Shown: one piece after another, positions 43,784 to 52,272 of the stretch
Layout of the letters: each line of letters begins with the position of its first letter
Position numbering within the stretch: position 1 is the first letter of the stretch
Assembly: GCF_002305855.1 (NCBI RefSeq)
Contig: NZ_CP022163.1
Coordinates: forward strand, 9,615,765-9,679,764
DNA length: 64,000 bases
Origin: Melittangium boletus DSM 14713
Lineage (GTDB): Bacteria > Myxococcota > Myxococcia > Myxococcales > Myxococcaceae
Direction of reading: 5' to 3'
Made by a program: the position numbers and the translations under genes
Notes under the pieces: model-generated
The model's database searches: none
What the model was told of the DNA's origin: nothing
What the model saw: the letters and a program-made list of their open reading frames with translations, nothing else

Positions 43784-44377
43784 ATGCCGATGAAATACAT
43801 GCCACTCGTTCTCGCCCTGGCCTTCCCAACATGCTTGCGAGGCACTGAGCGTGAACGAACTCCACCGCCTCCGGAAGACCTGTCGGTTGTTTTCCCTTCA
43901 CCTCCCTGGAAGAACGTCCTGAGTGTAGGTCAGCAAGGAGCGCTCTACGAGCTAGACGGCGACATGCTCCGCGCGCTCATGGTGGCGACCCACGACTTCC
44001 TGCCTCCAGGTGAAGAGGTCTCGTGCCGAGACAAACCAGAGGCGCACAGCTACCGAGTCATCCGCCAAGCGGAGATCATCTTCGTCTACATCCAAGAGAA
44101 TCCCGCCTCCTGTGGCCGCACCTACCCCGCTCTGGACTCAGGTGCGAAGTATGCGATTGCCAACGATGGCCGAATCCTCCGGCGCATCCGAGATGGAGAA
44201 CCGGATGGGGTCGTCGACGAGGGATCTCCTGATGCGGGCTCCCAGAAGGTCCAGGCCGAGCCCGGAGTCGCACCCCTCTTGGATGAGGCCTGGAACGATC
44301 CATCACGGCCCTTCCCTCCAGGGAGCCAAGGCCCGATGGAGCAACCGCCACCCCGCCTTGCCCCGGATGGAGGTTGA
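43784..44377 (+). CDS. Lipoprotein, paralogue of the JAMM partner at 19655-20263
   Basis: The 197-residue protein has a signal peptide (MPLVLALAFPTC) and a core that matches the 20-kb copy in order: VVFP, DFLPPGEE, EAHSYRVIRQ, SCG, GRILRR. The tails are Pro/Gly-rich and unrelated. No JAMM-motif gene lies beside this copy; the neighbours are the toxin remnant and a small hydrophobic gene. Another ATG at 43790 is possible. Function unknown. Confidence 0.65.
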   Translation: MPMKYMPLVLALAFPTCLRGTERERTPPPPEDLSVVFPSPPWKNVLSVGQQGALYELDGDMLRALMVATHDFLPPGEEVSCRDKPEAHSYRVIRQAEIIFVYIQENPASCGRTYPALDSGAKYAIANDGRILRRIRDGEPDGVVDEGSPDAGSQKVQAEPGVAPLLDEAWNDPSRPFPPGSQGPMEQPPPRLAPDGG

Positions 44378-44388
44378 CTGAACACGCC

Positions 44389-45063
44389 TCACCCGGAGAC
44401 GCCGCGCACGAAGCTCAGCACCAGGACGAAGTGCAGCGCGCAGGCGGCGAGCGTCAGCGCGTGGAAGACCTCGTGGTAGCCGAACACCGCGGGCACGGGG
44501 TTGGGGCGGCGCAGGGCATAGATGATGGCCCCGGCGCTGTAGAGCACGCCGCCGCCGAAGAGCAGCGCGAGCTGTCCGACGGAGAGCGCGGCGCGCACAT
44601 CGCCGAAATAGGGAACGATGGTCCAGCCCACCAACAGGTACACCAGCGCGCTCACCCACTTGGGCGCATGAGCCCAGAAGAGGGCCTGGAGCATGCCGAG
44701 CGAGGCCGTGCCCCAGATGGCCCAGAGCAGCGAATTGCCCACCGGGTGCGGCAAGGCGAGCAGGCACATGGGCGTATAGGTGCCCGCGATGAGCAGCGAG
44801 ATGGAGGCATGATCCAGCCGCCGCATCAGGGCACGTTGTCGCGGCTGCCAGGTCGGACGGTGATAGGCCGCGCTCACGCCGAAGAGGATGACCGTGCTCG
44901 CGGCATAGATGGCCGAGGCCCAGGCCGCGCGCGCCGACGGAGAGAAGATCACCAGGACCACTCCCGCGCCGAAGGCCACCTGCGCGGCGCCATGGTGCAG
45001 AACCCCTCGCAACCGGGGTTTCACGAGAACCGCCCCCTCCGACAACTTCCTCTCGGACGACAT
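44389..45063 (-). CDS. Hemolysin III (HlyIII/PAQR) family membrane protein
   Basis: The 224-residue protein has seven membrane segments and the family metal motifs: SAAYH in the second segment region, LDHASISLLIAGTYTP, and GYHEVFHALT near the end. Despite the name, the family is now linked to lipid hydrolysis or receptor-like zinc proteins. The ATG at 45063 follows GGAGG. It ends ten bases from the convergent lipoprotein gene. Confidence 0.88.
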   Translation of the reverse strand: MSSERKLSEGAVLVKPRLRGVLHHGAAQVAFGAGVVLVIFSPSARAAWASAIYAASTVILFGVSAAYHRPTWQPRQRALMRRLDHASISLLIAGTYTPMCLLALPHPVGNSLLWAIWGTASLGMLQALFWAHAPKWVSALVYLLVGWTIVPYFGDVRAALSVGQLALLFGGGVLYSAGAIIYALRRPNPVPAVFGYHEVFHALTLAACALHFVLVLSFVRGVSG

Positions 45064-45173
45064 CGCCTCCGCCTTTCCCACGCTCGCCGTTGACGCGCCG
45101 CGATACTGGCAGAAGTTTCCGTCCCCGAGTCCCCCGAACACTCGTTTTCGATCCGACGTACGCCGCTACCCGC

Positions 45174-45575
45174 TCAAGGCTCCGCGGGGGCCGCCACCGG
45201 GTTGCCCGCCTTGATCCAGCGAGCCAGCGAGAGCGCTTCCTGCGTGGACATGAGGCCCACGAAGCTGGGCATCCCCGTTCCAGGTCGCACCTTCTGTGCA
45301 TCGAGGATCCACATGGCGACCGTCTCGTCGGGCTTGCTCCGCGCGTTGACGAGGGCGGCGGCGAACATGGAGCCCTCTCCGTGGCAGTTGCGACACTTAA
45401 GACTGGAGAAAAGCTCCTCCGGAGGCCGAGGCGGAGCGGCGGTGGTGGCGGTCCCGGACGCCGGTGACTCCTGCTCCTTCTTGTCCGGGCAGCCCGTGAA
45501 GACCACGGCCATCGACAAGAGCACCAGATGGGGCCAGGGGCGAGAACGGGGCCAGAGGTTCGATCGCGTGCGCAT
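45174..45575 (-). CDS. Lipoprotein cytochrome c
   Basis: The 133-residue protein has a lipoprotein signal (VVFTGC, C29), an Ala/Pro-rich linker, heme attachment CRNCH (61-65) and the distal Met in GTGMPSF (M102). This is a single-heme class I cytochrome c on the periplasmic side. It is divergent from the diiron oxygenase gene with 74 bases between, so it might donate electrons to it; that is only a guess from position. Confidence 0.85.
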   Translation of the reverse strand: MRTRSNLWPRSRPWPHLVLLSMAVVFTGCPDKKEQESPASGTATTAAPPRPPEELFSSLKCRNCHGEGSMFAAALVNARSKPDETVAMWILDAQKVRPGTGMPSFVGLMSTQEALSLARWIKAGNPVAAPAEP

Positions 45576-45649
45576 GTCCGCCCCTTTACCTCGATTTCAC
45601 GGTTTAGTATCGCGGCGCATCCGGGCACCCGCGCCCGACGGAGAATCGC

Positions 45650-47236
45650 ATGTCATCGTCCCCGCGGTACCTCAAGCAGAACGTCGCCCTCGAGCCGCTC
45701 TACAACCAGTGGTACGCGTGGTGGTACCTGTTGTCCCCCGCGACCGCGCCGCTCTACGTGGCCAACCACGTGAAGATTTTGGAGTCGTTCGTCGCCAACC
45801 CCGCCATCCACGTGGCCGCGCTGAAGAACCCGGCGCTGGCCGGTGGCCCCTACATCCACCACGGCGTCGAGCGCGTGGGCGAGGTGAAGGCCTTGCTGGA
45901 GCGCACGCGCAAGGAGCAGGCCGATTCGCTCCAGTTCGCCCAGGCGATCGGCGAGGTGGACAAGCTGTTGTCCACGGCCAATGGCTTCTCCCTCGAGGAG
46001 CTGTACAAGAAGGTCCCGGACATCCTCCGGGGCTACGTGGAGCTGACGTACGACCTGAACAACCGGGCGTCCGCGCGCTTCTTCGAGTCCCTGCTGTACC
46101 GCGGCCCCCACTTCAAGGAGTCCTCGCAGAGCGTGTCCCTGCGCCTGCTGGAGGGAGACGCCCGCCCGTACGTGTTCAGCACGCCGCGGCTGGACTCGGA
46201 TCCCCACACGCTCCACATCCACCGGCCCTTCCGCCACGAAGCCCTCGACGCGCTCTTCGCCCTGCGGCACACCCCGGGTCCGGTCGAGCCCGTGCGGGAC
46301 GCGCTCGGACTCCAGGGCAAGGACGCCGAGCTGTTCTCCACCTTCTTCACCGACAAGCCCCCCGCCCCGGCCCCGCGCTACGACGGAGACGGCGTGCGCG
46401 TGCGCTACTTTGGCCACGCCTGCGTGCTCATCGAGACGCGCGACGTGAGCATCCTCACGGATCCCGTCGTCAGCTATGACTTCCCGAACGATCTGCCGCG
46501 CTACACCCACGCGGACCTGCCGGAGAAGATCGACTACGTCCTCATCACCCACGGCCACGCGGACCACCTGATGCTCGAGACGCTGATTCCGCTGCGCAAG
46601 CGCATCGGCACCATCGTCGTGCCGGCGAGCAACGGCGGCGCGCTGGCGGACCCGTCGCTCAAGCTGATGCTCAAGGCGGTGGGCTTCCCCAACGTGGTGG
46701 CACTCGCCGAGCTGGAGTCCCTGCCGATTCCGGACGGAGCCCTCACCGGCATCCCATTCATCGGCGAGCACGCCGACCTCAACATCCAGGCGAAGCTCGC
46801 CCACCTCGTGCAGCTCAAGGGCCGCTCGATGCTGATGGCGGCGGACTCCAACGCGCTCGAGCCGCGCCTGTACGATCACGTCCAGGCCGCCGTGGGCGAC
46901 ATCGACGTGCTCTTCCTGGGCATGGAGTCCGAGGGGGGCCCGCTCAGTTGGATGTACGGCCCCCTGCTGCCCGCGCCGCTGCCGCGCAAGATGGACCAGT
47001 CCCGTCGCCTCAACGGCTCCAACGCCGAGCGGGCCATCGACATCGTCCGGCGCATCAATCCCAAGCAGGTCCACATCTACGCCATGGGCCGGGAGCCCTG
47101 GATGGGCCACATCATGGCCATGGGCTACCACGAGAACGCGCCGCAGCTCATCGAGGCCCGGAAGCTGCTCGCGTGGTGCCAGGAGCGGAACATCACCGCC
47201 TCCATGCCCTACGTGCAGGCGGAACTCTTCCCCTGA
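45650..47236 (+). CDS. CmlA-like diiron beta-hydroxylase (MBL fold, stand-alone)
   Basis: The 528-residue protein has a CmlA-type N-terminal domain (~1-240: NVALEPLYNQWYAWWYLLSPAT, then NPALAGGPYIHH) and a metallo-beta-lactamase fold (~245-500). Its metal ligands fit chloramphenicol beta-hydroxylase CmlA: HGHADH (H301, H303, D305, H306), E373 in GEHADL, D399 in AADSNA and H475. From memory the CmlA ligands are offset by four residues up to the Asp. CmlA hydroxylates a carrier-protein-bound amino acid. No NRPS gene is in the window, so the partner is elsewhere or the substrate differs. A hairpin follows the gene. Confidence 0.82.
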   Translation: MSSSPRYLKQNVALEPLYNQWYAWWYLLSPATAPLYVANHVKILESFVANPAIHVAALKNPALAGGPYIHHGVERVGEVKALLERTRKEQADSLQFAQAIGEVDKLLSTANGFSLEELYKKVPDILRGYVELTYDLNNRASARFFESLLYRGPHFKESSQSVSLRLLEGDARPYVFSTPRLDSDPHTLHIHRPFRHEALDALFALRHTPGPVEPVRDALGLQGKDAELFSTFFTDKPPAPAPRYDGDGVRVRYFGHACVLIETRDVSILTDPVVSYDFPNDLPRYTHADLPEKIDYVLITHGHADHLMLETLIPLRKRIGTIVVPASNGGALADPSLKLMLKAVGFPNVVALAELESLPIPDGALTGIPFIGEHADLNIQAKLAHLVQLKGRSMLMAADSNALEPRLYDHVQAAVGDIDVLFLGMESEGGPLSWMYGPLLPAPLPRKMDQSRRLNGSNAERAIDIVRRINPKQVHIYAMGREPWMGHIMAMGYHENAPQLIEARKLLAWCQERNITASMPYVQAELFP

Positions 47237-47248
47237 GCGGAACCCAGC

Positions 47249-47270
47249 GCCCCTCCCACGCGGGAGGGGC
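47249..47270 (+). terminator. Hairpin downstream of the diiron oxygenase gene
   Basis: GCCCCTCCC and GGGAGGGGC form a perfect 9-bp stem with a 4-base loop (ACGC), 12 bases past the stop. No T run follows. Confidence 0.55.
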
Positions 47271-47348
47271 CGCGACATCGCGCACCCGCTTCGGCGGAGA
47301 GACTGACACGCACCTGCGCATGTGACTCGTTTCTGGGGGGAAATCATC

Positions 47349-47915
47349 ATGCCACTTTCAGCGAAAGACTTGCTTTCCATCGCCCGCGACTACTGGCGTC
47401 CGGACAAGCATTTCAACTACAGGCCAGAGAACAGCCCCGAGGAAGAGAAGTTCCTGGACCTGTGGGAGCTGGAACTCAAGAAGATGGACCCATGGAGAGC
47501 GTTCCTGCGCGATCTGGGAGAATCGTTGCCCGATTTCAATATCGGAAATGCCACGGCGACGTGCGACGCCTGCTTTCGCTGTTCCGTGTATCCGAAAGCG
47601 GAGGGCAAGCCACAACCGCGTCGATGGGTCGTTGTCGGCTGTCTCAGCATCCTGGCGCCCGTCTACACGATTTATGGCGTGCAATACAGCGGCACAGGAG
47701 GAGAACGAATCGTCGGGATATTCGACTCACTCCCACCTGAAATGCAGGCTCCCGCGGAAATTGTCGCCAAGAGGATGGAAGTGACGTTCGGAGTGAGCGT
47801 CCTTTCTCGCGAACTCGCCGAGACTCCCATTCCGCTCATCGTGGAACCCAAGGAGCCGCCCAATACCACCCTTTTTCATGCGCTGTTCATCAGTCAGCCA
47901 GAAAGAGTGCCCTGA
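47349..47915 (+). CDS. Hypothetical protein, accessory patch
   Basis: The 188-residue protein is cytosolic-looking, with no signal and one moderately hydrophobic strand region (VVVGCLSILAPVYTIYGVQY). CDACFRC suggests a possible metal or disulfide site. The ATG at 47349 has GGGGGG eight bases upstream. Its bases are clearly more AT-rich than the neighbours, as expected for a transferred gene. Immunity-type function is possible but unsupported. Confidence 0.6.
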   Translation: MPLSAKDLLSIARDYWRPDKHFNYRPENSPEEEKFLDLWELELKKMDPWRAFLRDLGESLPDFNIGNATATCDACFRCSVYPKAEGKPQPRRWVVVGCLSILAPVYTIYGVQYSGTGGERIVGIFDSLPPEMQAPAEIVAKRMEVTFGVSVLSRELAETPIPLIVEPKEPPNTTLFHALFISQPERVP

Positions 47916-47938
47916 GCGATGGCACCATGGAGAGTCGG

Positions 47939-48652
47939 ATGAGCCACGTGGGGAACATCAGGAGGGTTCTCGTCACCGGCAGCTCGGGACAGCTCGGCGC
48001 GGAGCTCTGTCGGCAACTCTCCGGCGAGTACCAGGTGACGGGCCTGGACACCGCACCTGGACCCTTCACGCAGGTCATCGGGAGCGTGGATGACCGTGCG
48101 CTCGTCTTCGCCCAGGTCGCGCGGGTGGACGCGGTCATCCATGTGGCCTCGCTGCACGCCCCACACCGGGAACTGCTGCCGAAGTCGCGCTTCGTCGACG
48201 TGAACGTGCAGGGAGCTCTTCATCTGCTCGAGGCGGCGGCGGAGCACCGCTGCCAGCGCTTCGTGTACACGAGCACGACCTCGGTCTACGGGCGCGCGAT
48301 GGAGCCCCGAGCGGATGCCGCCATCTGGGTGACGGAGGAACTCGCGCCCGGACCGCGAGACATCTACGACGTCACCAAGCTGGCCGCGGAGCAGCTTTGC
48401 CAGCTCGTCCACGAGGAGACAGGGCTGCCCGTCATCACCCTGCGCACCTCACGCTTCTACCCGCAGCCGAGGGAGCTGCTGGCCATCCACCGGCTCCACC
48501 GGGGGCTGGACGTGCGCGACTGCGCGTGGGCCCACCGCTTGGCGCTCGAATCCCCGGTGCCCTTCGGGCTGTACAACATCTCCGCCCGCTCGCCCTTCCG
48601 GCGCGAGGACCTACGAGTGAACGCCAACATCCTCACGTCAAAGAGGACTTGA
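47939..48652 (+). CDS. NAD-dependent epimerase/dehydratase-like SDR, C-terminally shortened
   Basis: The 237-residue protein has the extended SDR start VLVTGSSGQLG, the central TSTTSVYG strand and the active-site YDVTK (Tyr-x3-Lys). The chain then ends at NANILTSKRT instead of running on for ~40 more residues as usual for family members. The reading frame breaks where the substrate-binding helix should continue, so the gene may be truncated by a past rearrangement. The ATG at 47939 has GGAGAG upstream. It follows the unknown gene by 23 bases on the same strand. Confidence 0.7.
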   Translation: MSHVGNIRRVLVTGSSGQLGAELCRQLSGEYQVTGLDTAPGPFTQVIGSVDDRALVFAQVARVDAVIHVASLHAPHRELLPKSRFVDVNVQGALHLLEAAAEHRCQRFVYTSTTSVYGRAMEPRADAAIWVTEELAPGPRDIYDVTKLAAEQLCQLVHEETGLPVITLRTSRFYPQPRELLAIHRLHRGLDVRDCAWAHRLALESPVPFGLYNISARSPFRREDLRVNANILTSKRT

Positions 48653-48970
48653 TCCGGTTACGTGGCGCAGGCCCGCCTACCAGCGCGCCATCCTCCGAGG
48701 CGGCCCCTTCGACCTCTCCGCCGACCCCGGGATTGACAGACCCTGCCACGTCCATTCCTCGCCTGACATGTCAAAAGGCGCGCGGACACGGCTCGCGGAG
48801 CCCCTGCAAGGTGTCAAACACTTGATTGCCTCCTGGCTGCCCCGGTGCCCTACATGCCACCGGAGGTGCCAGACCTTGTCCCGTACGCCCCTGGCCTCTT
48901 CAGTTCACCCGTCCGGGCCCTGACGCAGTAGTGTTATAAGCCCATACAGAATTGAATAAATTGGTGACCC
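48653..48970. other. 318-base gap without a gene
   Basis: No reading frame is convincing on either strand. The first part is GC-rich and could be the decayed tail of the epimerase gene; the last 60 bases before 48971 are AT-rich and are the likely promoter of the next gene. No inverted terminal repeats of an insertion sequence were found by eye. Confidence 0.5.
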
Positions 48971-49363
48971 ATGGCCTATATTCCAGACTTCGATATAGAT
49001 GACATCATCGACACCCTGAACTCCGCCAGTGAAAAACACGTGGAGGGCTCGAAAGAGCGGGATGCCATCGAACTCGCACAGATTGCGTTGAGCTATACCC
49101 GCCACATCAGGAAGGAGGATGACTTCGTCAGATACTACAAACAACACTTCGATCCTTCATACACGATCAAGATCTCTCACGAGTTCGCGACGCGCGAGGA
49201 GGCGGACAATTGGCTCGCCAGTGGGAAGGCCGAGGACGCCGAACGTGTGAAGATCGAGGGCAAGGGCTTCATGGTTGTTCGGCTACCAGGGAGGCTCTCG
49301 TTCATGGTCGCACCGCTTCCAGAAGAAATGGATGCGGATGAATGGAAGGATGATTCTGAATAG
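48971..49363 (+). CDS. Hypothetical protein, accessory patch
   Basis: The 130-residue acidic protein has no signal. It contains KISHEFATREEADNWLASGKAEDA, which looks like a helix-rich binding segment, and ends with a run of acidic residues. It may be related to other small myxobacterial proteins, but no family is recognised. Codon use is more AT-rich than in flanking genes. It ends 11 bases from the convergent DUF2381 gene. Confidence 0.6.
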   Translation: MAYIPDFDIDDIIDTLNSASEKHVEGSKERDAIELAQIALSYTRHIRKEDDFVRYYKQHFDPSYTIKISHEFATREEADNWLASGKAEDAERVKIEGKGFMVVRLPGRLSFMVAPLPEEMDADEWKDDSE

Positions 49364-49374
49364 GCCCTTCAGCC

Positions 49375-50319
49375 TCACGGGAAGGTCACGTTGCCGAGCG
49401 TGACGAGGCGTCCGCCACTCTCGTCCCATAACTTCAAGGTGCGGGGACCCTGGAGCTCCGCGACCGGCAACTCCAGTTCGACCACGACCCAGCCCGCCTT
49501 CTCCGCGTCGGAATCCAGGGGCTCGGACTGCCAGAAGGTACTCACCGACCTCGCCTCCCCTCCCAGAACCATCAGCGCAGCGCCCTTCACCACCCAGGGC
49601 TGCCCGCCACCACGGTTCTTCAACTCCACCGCCACGGCCACCCGCGCCTTCGTCACATCCACGAGATTGGAGCGGTAGCTGTCAACCTGATAAACCTTGA
49701 GGGCATTGGTCGAAGCGCGAGTGACACTCTCACCGATGCTCTTCGCCTGCACACCCTTCCCCAATACAGTCACCCAGCCATTCGCGATGAGACCCGTGAG
49801 ACCACCGGGCCCGTGCTCCGCTCGCATGCGTTCCATTTCTCGGGCGAGCCTCTGGGACTTCTCACGCTCCGCCTGGTTCTCCCGCTGGTAGTCCTCCACC
49901 GTGCGCGGGTGGCGCAACACATTCACCTGGTGCGTGGCCACCGCGGGATGGACTACCAGCCAGAAGGTGGCATTCGTCGGGGCTGACCCATCTCCGAAGC
50001 GAACTTCCACCTCGAACCGCTCCCCGGGTTGCAGAGCCGCCGAGGGCAGCACCATGAAGCTGTGCGTCCCCATGAGCACGTCCACGAAGCGCTCCCGTCC
50101 CCGTAACACCACCGCGCCCGGCGGCAGCGGCGCGTCGAAGCGCAGGGTGGTGGATACCCCCGGACTGATGCAGACCTCCCAGCCCTGGCTCGGAGGCACC
50201 TCGGGCAGCTCGATGGGCGGAGGAGATACCTCGCACTCGGGCAACGATGGCTGGGCCCGGGCACTGGTCCCCACGAACAACACCAGCGCCAGCGAGGCAA
50301 CGACGGACGAAGCGGACAC
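49375..50319 (-). CDS. DUF2381 family protein (Myxococcus paralogous family)
   Basis: The 314-residue protein has a signal peptide ending ARAQ and the DUF2381 layout: an N-terminal beta domain (PGVSTTLRFDAPLPPGAVVLRG), a helical segment with Glu/Arg repeats (AEREKSQRLAREMERM) and a C-terminal beta domain (ALMVLGGEARSVSTFW). Family members stand beside membrane Ser/Thr kinases, as here: the kinase gene ends 74 bases upstream on the same strand. It is probably periplasmic and may interact with the kinase tail. Confidence 0.85.
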   Translation of the reverse strand: MSASSVVASLALVLFVGTSARAQPSLPECEVSPPPIELPEVPPSQGWEVCISPGVSTTLRFDAPLPPGAVVLRGRERFVDVLMGTHSFMVLPSAALQPGERFEVEVRFGDGSAPTNATFWLVVHPAVATHQVNVLRHPRTVEDYQRENQAEREKSQRLAREMERMRAEHGPGGLTGLIANGWVTVLGKGVQAKSIGESVTRASTNALKVYQVDSYRSNLVDVTKARVAVAVELKNRGGGQPWVVKGAALMVLGGEARSVSTFWQSEPLDSDAEKAGWVVVELELPVAELQGPRTLKLWDESGGRLVTLGNVTFP

Positions 50320-50393
50320 GGAGGATTGACCTCACCAGGAAGGAGACCGGAAACGTGGTCTCCAGCATACCTTCCCACGAGGTCATGCGAGGA

Positions 50394-52211
50394 CTACGGA
50401 ATGGTTTCCACCATCCGCACGTCGAAAAGGGAGAAGACCTGGGTGGGCTCGGAACCCTCGCCGGGCCGCACCACGCTCCCGAGCGACTGCTCCCTCCAGA
50501 TGTCCAGACACACGGGGAATGACTCTCCCTTGGGGGTGCGGACCTCAGTGAAGCGTCCGTAGACGCGATCCGGCCCAATAGAGATGACCCCATACAAGCG
50601 AGAATTTGGCGGCAATGTTCCCCAAGGGCGGAGAGTCCACACCGACGTGGCGCCCTCGGGCACCGTGACCCACCGAGGATCATCATTGATGCTGATATGC
50701 GACGCGGCGTTGACCCACCGCGAGAGAAGCTGAAGCCGCGCGTGGCTTTCGGCTGCCCCTGGAGGGCACGGCAAGAAGACGGGCTTCGCGGTGGATTCGG
50801 CACGAACCTGGGGCCCCGAGCATGCCGCCTGAGCGGCGGCCGCGGCGCCTACACACCACCCGGGCACGGGGGAACGAGAGGGCTTCTTCTTCTTGCCGGA
50901 GGGACGAGGGGTCGGAGGCGGCGTCATGGCGTCGTCCTGGGGGTGCGTCGCGGGCGAGGCGGCGGCCGCGGGGGAGGCCTCCGCCCACGGCGGAGTCGCG
51001 GCCCGGGCACTGTCTGGCCGAGGCCGGGAGGGCGCCACTTCCTGGCCGAAACGCGGCTCGTGAGTGGGAACGGAGGAAGAAGACGTAGTCAGTAGGCTCC
51101 GCCCGCTCAGGTGGCTCGAGAGCCACCCGCCCACCAGGACGAGGCCCAGCACCACCCCCATCCCCACCATCGTGTGCCGCATCGCCAGGAGCGCCACGGC
51201 GCGCAGCGGCCAGATGGCCCCCGGGAACGGGGCGGACACCCCGAGCACGGGTGCGAGCTCCTTGCCGCGCGGGAGCCCACGCCGCCCTCCCCTGCGAGGC
51301 CCCGGACGCAGCGGCACCCTCCAGGACGCGTCCGCCCCGGCCAGCAGGCCCTCCAGGACTTCGTACAACGCCATGGCGCTCGGATAGCGAGCCTCGGGCG
51401 TCTTCTCCAAGAGCCTCATGCACACGCGGCTCAAGGCCTCGGGCACGCGCGGGTTGACGATGTGCGGAGGCACCGGCGCCAGATGGATGACGGCGAGCAT
51501 CGAGGCCGGCTCGTCGGGCTCCACGTCGAAGGGAGGGCGATCCGTGAGCAGCCCATAGAGCACCACGCCCAGCGCGTACAGGTCATCCGCTGGACCGGGC
51601 CGGTAGCGCGCCAGGGGCTCGTGCCCATGCTCCAGGGAGAAGCGCCATGCCTCGGGGCTGCGGTAGCGAGGCGTGCCCGGCGGGAACAAGCCCTGGGTGA
51701 TGGTGCCCTGCCCTTCTCTCCGCGCGGCGCCAAAGTCCACCAGCACCGGCTCGCCCGCTCCGTGCTCGCCCACCAGGATGTTGGCCTCCTTGATGTCGCG
51801 GTGGACCACGTGCTGGGCATGCGCCACGGTCAGGCCCCGTGTCACCCCCAGCATCTTGCCCACCACGCCCCGGGCGTCGGGGTTGTGGATCCTCGCCCAG
51901 ACATCGAGTTCGGGGCCCTCGACGAAGAGCATCTTGAGCCACATGAACCGGGGCGCGTCGGGTGGCCAGTAGCCGCAACCCACCTGCCGTACGAGGTTGT
52001 CGTGGTGCAGGGACAAGGTGATGAGCGATTCGCGGTGGGCCCACGCCTCGGCTCTTCGCAGGGAGATGAGCTTGAGGGCGAGCAGCTTGCCGGTCACGGG
52101 ATCTCGCGCCCGGAAGACGGTGCCATAGCCTCCGGCCTTCACCCGCTCCTCGATCACCACGCCGCCCACGTCCGTGCCAGGAGGCAGGTCGGGAGAATCC
52201 TGTTCATCCAT
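50394..52211 (-). CDS. Membrane Ser/Thr protein kinase of the DUF2381-linked type
   Basis: The 605-residue protein has a complete Hanks kinase domain (1-290): Gly loop with KAGGYG, K47 in LALKLIS, HRDIKEAN (137-144), DFG (159-161) and PGTPRYRSPE (178-187). A membrane helix lies at ~347-367, then a Pro/Ser-rich linker and a ~100-residue extracytoplasmic beta domain with a Trp-rich strand (VWTLRPWGTLPP) near the C-terminus. Unlike the pseudokinase at 15.9 kb it looks active. The ATG at 52211 has GGAG three bases upstream. The DUF2381 gene follows in the same direction. Confidence 0.88.
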   Translation of the reverse strand: MDEQDSPDLPPGTDVGGVVIEERVKAGGYGTVFRARDPVTGKLLALKLISLRRAEAWAHRESLITLSLHHDNLVRQVGCGYWPPDAPRFMWLKMLFVEGPELDVWARIHNPDARGVVGKMLGVTRGLTVAHAQHVVHRDIKEANILVGEHGAGEPVLVDFGAARREGQGTITQGLFPPGTPRYRSPEAWRFSLEHGHEPLARYRPGPADDLYALGVVLYGLLTDRPPFDVEPDEPASMLAVIHLAPVPPHIVNPRVPEALSRVCMRLLEKTPEARYPSAMALYEVLEGLLAGADASWRVPLRPGPRRGGRRGLPRGKELAPVLGVSAPFPGAIWPLRAVALLAMRHTMVGMGVVLGLVLVGGWLSSHLSGRSLLTTSSSSVPTHEPRFGQEVAPSRPRPDSARAATPPWAEASPAAAASPATHPQDDAMTPPPTPRPSGKKKKPSRSPVPGWCVGAAAAAQAACSGPQVRAESTAKPVFLPCPPGAAESHARLQLLSRWVNAASHISINDDPRWVTVPEGATSVWTLRPWGTLPPNSRLYGVISIGPDRVYGRFTEVRTPKGESFPVCLDIWREQSLGSVVRPGEGSEPTQVFSLFDVRMVETIP

Positions 52212-52272
52212 GGGCTCCAGGGTAGCAGAGGAGCTACCTTGGAGGACAGATTCCCGAGGTCGACGTTTCGAG

